In this document: one piece after another, positions 4,275 to 6,290 of the stretch
How positions within the stretch are numbered: position 1 is the stretch's first letter
Layout of the letters: each line of letters begins with the position of its first letter
Source: DASWHD01 sp036393335
Lineage (GTDB): Bacteria; CG2-30-53-67; CG2-30-70-394
Direction: 5' to 3'
NCBI GenBank assembly: GCA_036393335.1
Contig: DASWHD010000043.1
Location: 1-6,290 of the forward strand
Length of the DNA stretch: 6,290 nt
Translations under genes and position numbers: made by a program
The notes under the pieces: model-generated
Database searches by the model: none
Seen by the model: only the letters and a program-made list of their open reading frames with translations
Told to the model about the DNA's origin: nothing

Positions 4275-5552
4275 ATGATCCTCACCGCCGACCAGGTGTG
4301 GGCCGGCCGGGGCCGGAGGTTTGCCGACGGCGGCGTGCGCGTGGCGGCGGGGCAGATCACGACGGTGGGTCCGCGCGGGGAGCTGGTCGCGGATGCGGCG
4401 GGCGAGCCGCACCTGCATCTCGCCGGCTGCTGCCTTCTGCCGGGGCTGATCAACGCCCATTGCCACCTGGAGCTCTCGGCCCTCGGCGACTGCCGCCCCG
4501 CGGCGCCCGACTTCATTGACTGGCTCCTGGCGGTGATTCGCGACAAGGGCCGTCTCGATGCGGTCACCGCGACCGCGGGCGCCGAGGCCGCAATTGCGGT
4601 CCTGCCGCGCCTCGGCATCACCGGCGTGGGCGACATCGACTCCATGGGAGTCGCCGTCGCCCCCCTCGCCGCGTCGGGCCTGCGGGCGCGGATCGACGTG
4701 GAGGTGCTGGGTCGCGATCCGGCCCGGGCCCACGGGATGGTGCAACGCCTCACCGAGGAGTGGCAGCGGGTCCAGCGGTTCGCCGGCCCGCTGGTCGCCG
4801 TGGGCCTCTCGCCCCACGCACCCTACACCGTGGGCGAGGAGCTGTGGCGGCGACTCGCCCGCTGGCGGCAGCGCCATCCTGCGCCCCTTACGATTCATGC
4901 GGCGGAGAGCGATGCCGAGGTCGTCTTCCTCAAGACGGCGCAAGGGCCGTTGCGGGAGCGGCTCCTCCCGGCGGTGGGGTGGGAGCGGCTGCCGCCCCCG
5001 GGAGACGAGACCGCGGTCTCCATCCTCGCGGCCCACGACCTGCTTGACGGCGCCCACCTGATCCACGCCGTCCACCTACAGGACCAAGAGATCGCCGAGG
5101 TGGCTCGCGCGGGCTGTGCCATCACCCATTGCCCGCGCTCCAATGCCTACCTCGGGCAGCCACGTGCGGCGGTCGGCCGCTGGCTCGCCGCCGGCATCCC
5201 GGTGGGCCTGGGCACCGACAGCCTGGCAAGCAACCTCTCTCTCGATCTCTGGGAGGAGATGCGCTTCGCCTACCTCTGGCACCGCAGCGGACCCGAGCCC
5301 CTGGCCGCCGAGGAGATCCTGCACCTGGCCACCGCCGGATCGGCCCGTGCCCTGGGATGGCAGAGCGAGACCGGGACCCTGGCGCCGGGCATGGCGGCCG
5401 ACGTGGTGGCGGTGGCCCTGCCGGCGGGGCCGGTGGCGAGCCTTCCGGAGCGGCTGCTCGGCGACGGCAATGCCGGCGGCGTGCGGCTGACCCTGGTGGC
5501 CGGCCGACCCCTGTGGCGCGCACCCGACATCGATCCTTCCCTCTGGTCTTGA
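4275..5552 (+). CDS. COG0402 amidohydrolase, probable purine-nucleoside or aminofutalosine deaminase
   Basis: The 425-residue protein has every expected residue of the metal-dependent deaminases related to MTA/SAH deaminase. These are NAHCH (metal H62, H64), SPHAPYTV (H181), IHAAES (metal H208, catalytic E211), HLIHAVHL (H264/H267), THCPRSN (285-290) and GLGTDSLASN (metal D315). The N-terminal beta sandwich ends in LLPGLI, and the C-terminus has the usual LAPGMAADVVAV. The segment HLELSAL followed by DFIDWLLAVI (64-88), and a long insert between E211 and H264, differ from Pseudomonas MtaD. They recall the COG0402 branch that includes characterised 6-aminodeoxyfutalosine deaminases. The enzyme would act in the cytoplasm, either in menaquinone synthesis or in MTA/SAH/adenosine salvage beside mtnP. 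The ATG at 4275 is the first plausible start; its Shine-Dalgarno is weak. Class is secure, substrate is not. Confidence 0.85.
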   Translation: MILTADQVWAGRGRRFADGGVRVAAGQITTVGPRGELVADAAGEPHLHLAGCCLLPGLINAHCHLELSALGDCRPAAPDFIDWLLAVIRDKGRLDAVTATAGAEAAIAVLPRLGITGVGDIDSMGVAVAPLAASGLRARIDVEVLGRDPARAHGMVQRLTEEWQRVQRFAGPLVAVGLSPHAPYTVGEELWRRLARWRQRHPAPLTIHAAESDAEVVFLKTAQGPLRERLLPAVGWERLPPPGDETAVSILAAHDLLDGAHLIHAVHLQDQEIAEVARAGCAITHCPRSNAYLGQPRAAVGRWLAAGIPVGLGTDSLASNLSLDLWEEMRFAYLWHRSGPEPLAAEEILHLATAGSARALGWQSETGTLAPGMAADVVAVALPAGPVASLPERLLGDGNAGGVRLTLVAGRPLWRAPDIDPSLWS

Positions 5553-5600
5553 TCCTTTCCCCTGCGTGCCGCCCGCGCGGCGCGCGCCGAGTGACCTGCA

Positions 5601-6290
5601 ATGAGCCCTCATCTCTATACGGCCGCAGCCCTGTTGCTCTGTCTCGTCCTGTCCGCCTTCTTCGCCGCCTCGGAGACGGCGCTGCTGTCGGTGCGCCGCC
5701 TGCGCCTGCGCCAGATGGCGGCGGAGGGCCACCCCACCGCGCAGCTCATCGAGCGCATGCTGGCGGACGTGAACGGGATGCTCGGGGCGATCCTGATCGG
5801 CAATAACTTGGTGAACGTCGCCATCACCGCCATGGCCACCTCGCTCTGCCTGCACCTCTTCGGGGAGGCCGGCGTCGCCTACGCCACGGCCATCGTCACG
5901 GTGGTCCTGCTGGTCTGCGGCGATGTCACCCCTAAGGGGGTCGCGGCGCGCTATCCGGTGCCGGTGGCGCTATTCGTCGCCCGTCCCATCAATGGATTGC
6001 GCCGCGCGCTCCACCCGGCGGTGGTGCTGCTCACCCTGATCTCCCGCTGGCTCACCGCGTGGCTGCCGGCGGGGGAGGGGGCGGGCCGCGCCTTCACCTC
6101 GCCCACCGAGCTCCAGACCCTGATCGCGGTGGGGGAGGCGGAGGGGGTGCTGGAGGCCGAGGACGCCCACCGCCTGCACGGCGTCTTCGCCCTCGCCACC
6201 ACCCGGGTGCGGGAGATCATGGTGCCGCGCACCGACATGATCACCCTGCCGGCCCAGGCCAACGCCGAGGAGCTCGTTCGGCGGGTGGCG
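5601..6290 (+). CDS. CNNM/CorC (HlyC/CorC) family membrane protein, N-terminal part
   Basis: The frame runs from ATG 5601 to the window end without a stop (230 codons). It starts 48 bases after the deaminase stop, with GAG nine bases upstream, so the two are probably co-transcribed. Membrane segments are seen at about 5-25, 60-86, 92-115 and 121-155. They carry the CNNM (DUF21) signatures FFAASETALLSVRRLRLRQM (20-39), ILIGNNLVNVAITA (64-77) and GDVTPKG (107-113). A linker helix (TELQTLIAVGEAEGVLEAED) precedes the start of a CBS pair (VREIMVPRTDMITLPA, 203-218). The second CBS and any CorC_HlyC domain lie outside the window. Family members export or sense Mg2+ at the inner membrane. The usual motif is GEIxPKT; here Asp108 replaces the Glu and Gly113 the Thr, which may alter metal handling. 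Family call is secure. Confidence 0.9.
   Translation, partial: MSPHLYTAAALLLCLVLSAFFAASETALLSVRRLRLRQMAAEGHPTAQLIERMLADVNGMLGAILIGNNLVNVAITAMATSLCLHLFGEAGVAYATAIVTVVLLVCGDVTPKGVAARYPVPVALFVARPINGLRRALHPAVVLLTLISRWLTAWLPAGEGAGRAFTSPTELQTLIAVGEAEGVLEAEDAHRLHGVFALATTRVREIMVPRTDMITLPAQANAEELVRRVA

Noticed and set aside
4143..5075. 310-residue minus-strand ORF covering the deaminase gene
   Set aside because: Antisense shadow created by GC-rich codon bias; the plus strand encodes all deaminase active-site motifs.
5553..5600. GC-rich palindromic run after the deaminase stop considered as a terminator
   Set aside because: There is no clear stem with a following T run, and the CNNM gene starts too soon; co-transcription is more likely.
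5076..5855. 259-residue minus-strand ORF across the deaminase and CNNM genes
   Set aside because: It spans the boundary of two well-supported plus-strand genes and has Gly/Arg/His-rich shadow composition.

Overview
The window is GC-rich DNA from a Gram-negative bacterium. RodZ, a lipobox TPR lipoprotein and a CCA-encoding tRNA-Thr point to a proteobacterium in the broad sense. The company of a YlbF-family protein, a 6-aminopurine-type MTA phosphorylase and a COG0402 deaminase would suit a Desulfuromonadia-like lineage (former Deltaproteobacteria), but a gammaproteobacterium is not excluded. This placement is inference from gene content.

Layout. (1) Positions 1-475, plus strand: the C-terminal part of an M16 (insulinase/pitrilysin-type) peptidase. 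(2) 476-792: about 317 bases with no convincing gene but an unusual density of short repeats and palindromes, including a near-consensus CRP-type palindrome. (3) 793-868, minus: tRNA-Thr(CGU) with a promoter at 896-924. (4) 991-4146, minus: a co-directional block read in the order mtnP (MTA phosphorylase), TPR lipoprotein, rodZ, YlbF-family protein. The first two overlap by 4 bp (GTGA). The rodZ-ylbF gap is filled by degenerate 7-bp repeats. (5) 4147-4274: a divergent intergenic region with an A/T-rich island and a small perfect inverted repeat. (6) 4275-5552, plus: a COG0402 amidohydrolase/deaminase with a full active-site set. (7) 5601-6290, plus: the N-terminal part of a CNNM/CorC-type membrane transporter, cut by the window edge.

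How the genes may work together. MtnP phosphorolyses methylthioadenosine, the by-product of polyamine and other SAM-dependent reactions. The divergent deaminase acts on a purine nucleoside-like substrate. Either it shares the MTA/SAH salvage pool or, as its sequence style suggests, it deaminates aminofutalosine in menaquinone synthesis. The lipoprotein and RodZ belong to envelope and shape or type IV pilus functions. YlbF homologues act as RNA-decay or developmental cofactors elsewhere.

I see no CRISPR array, insertion sequence, phage or obvious defence system. The coding content is largely housekeeping. The least explained parts are the 476-792 spacer and the heptad repeats at 1369-1472.
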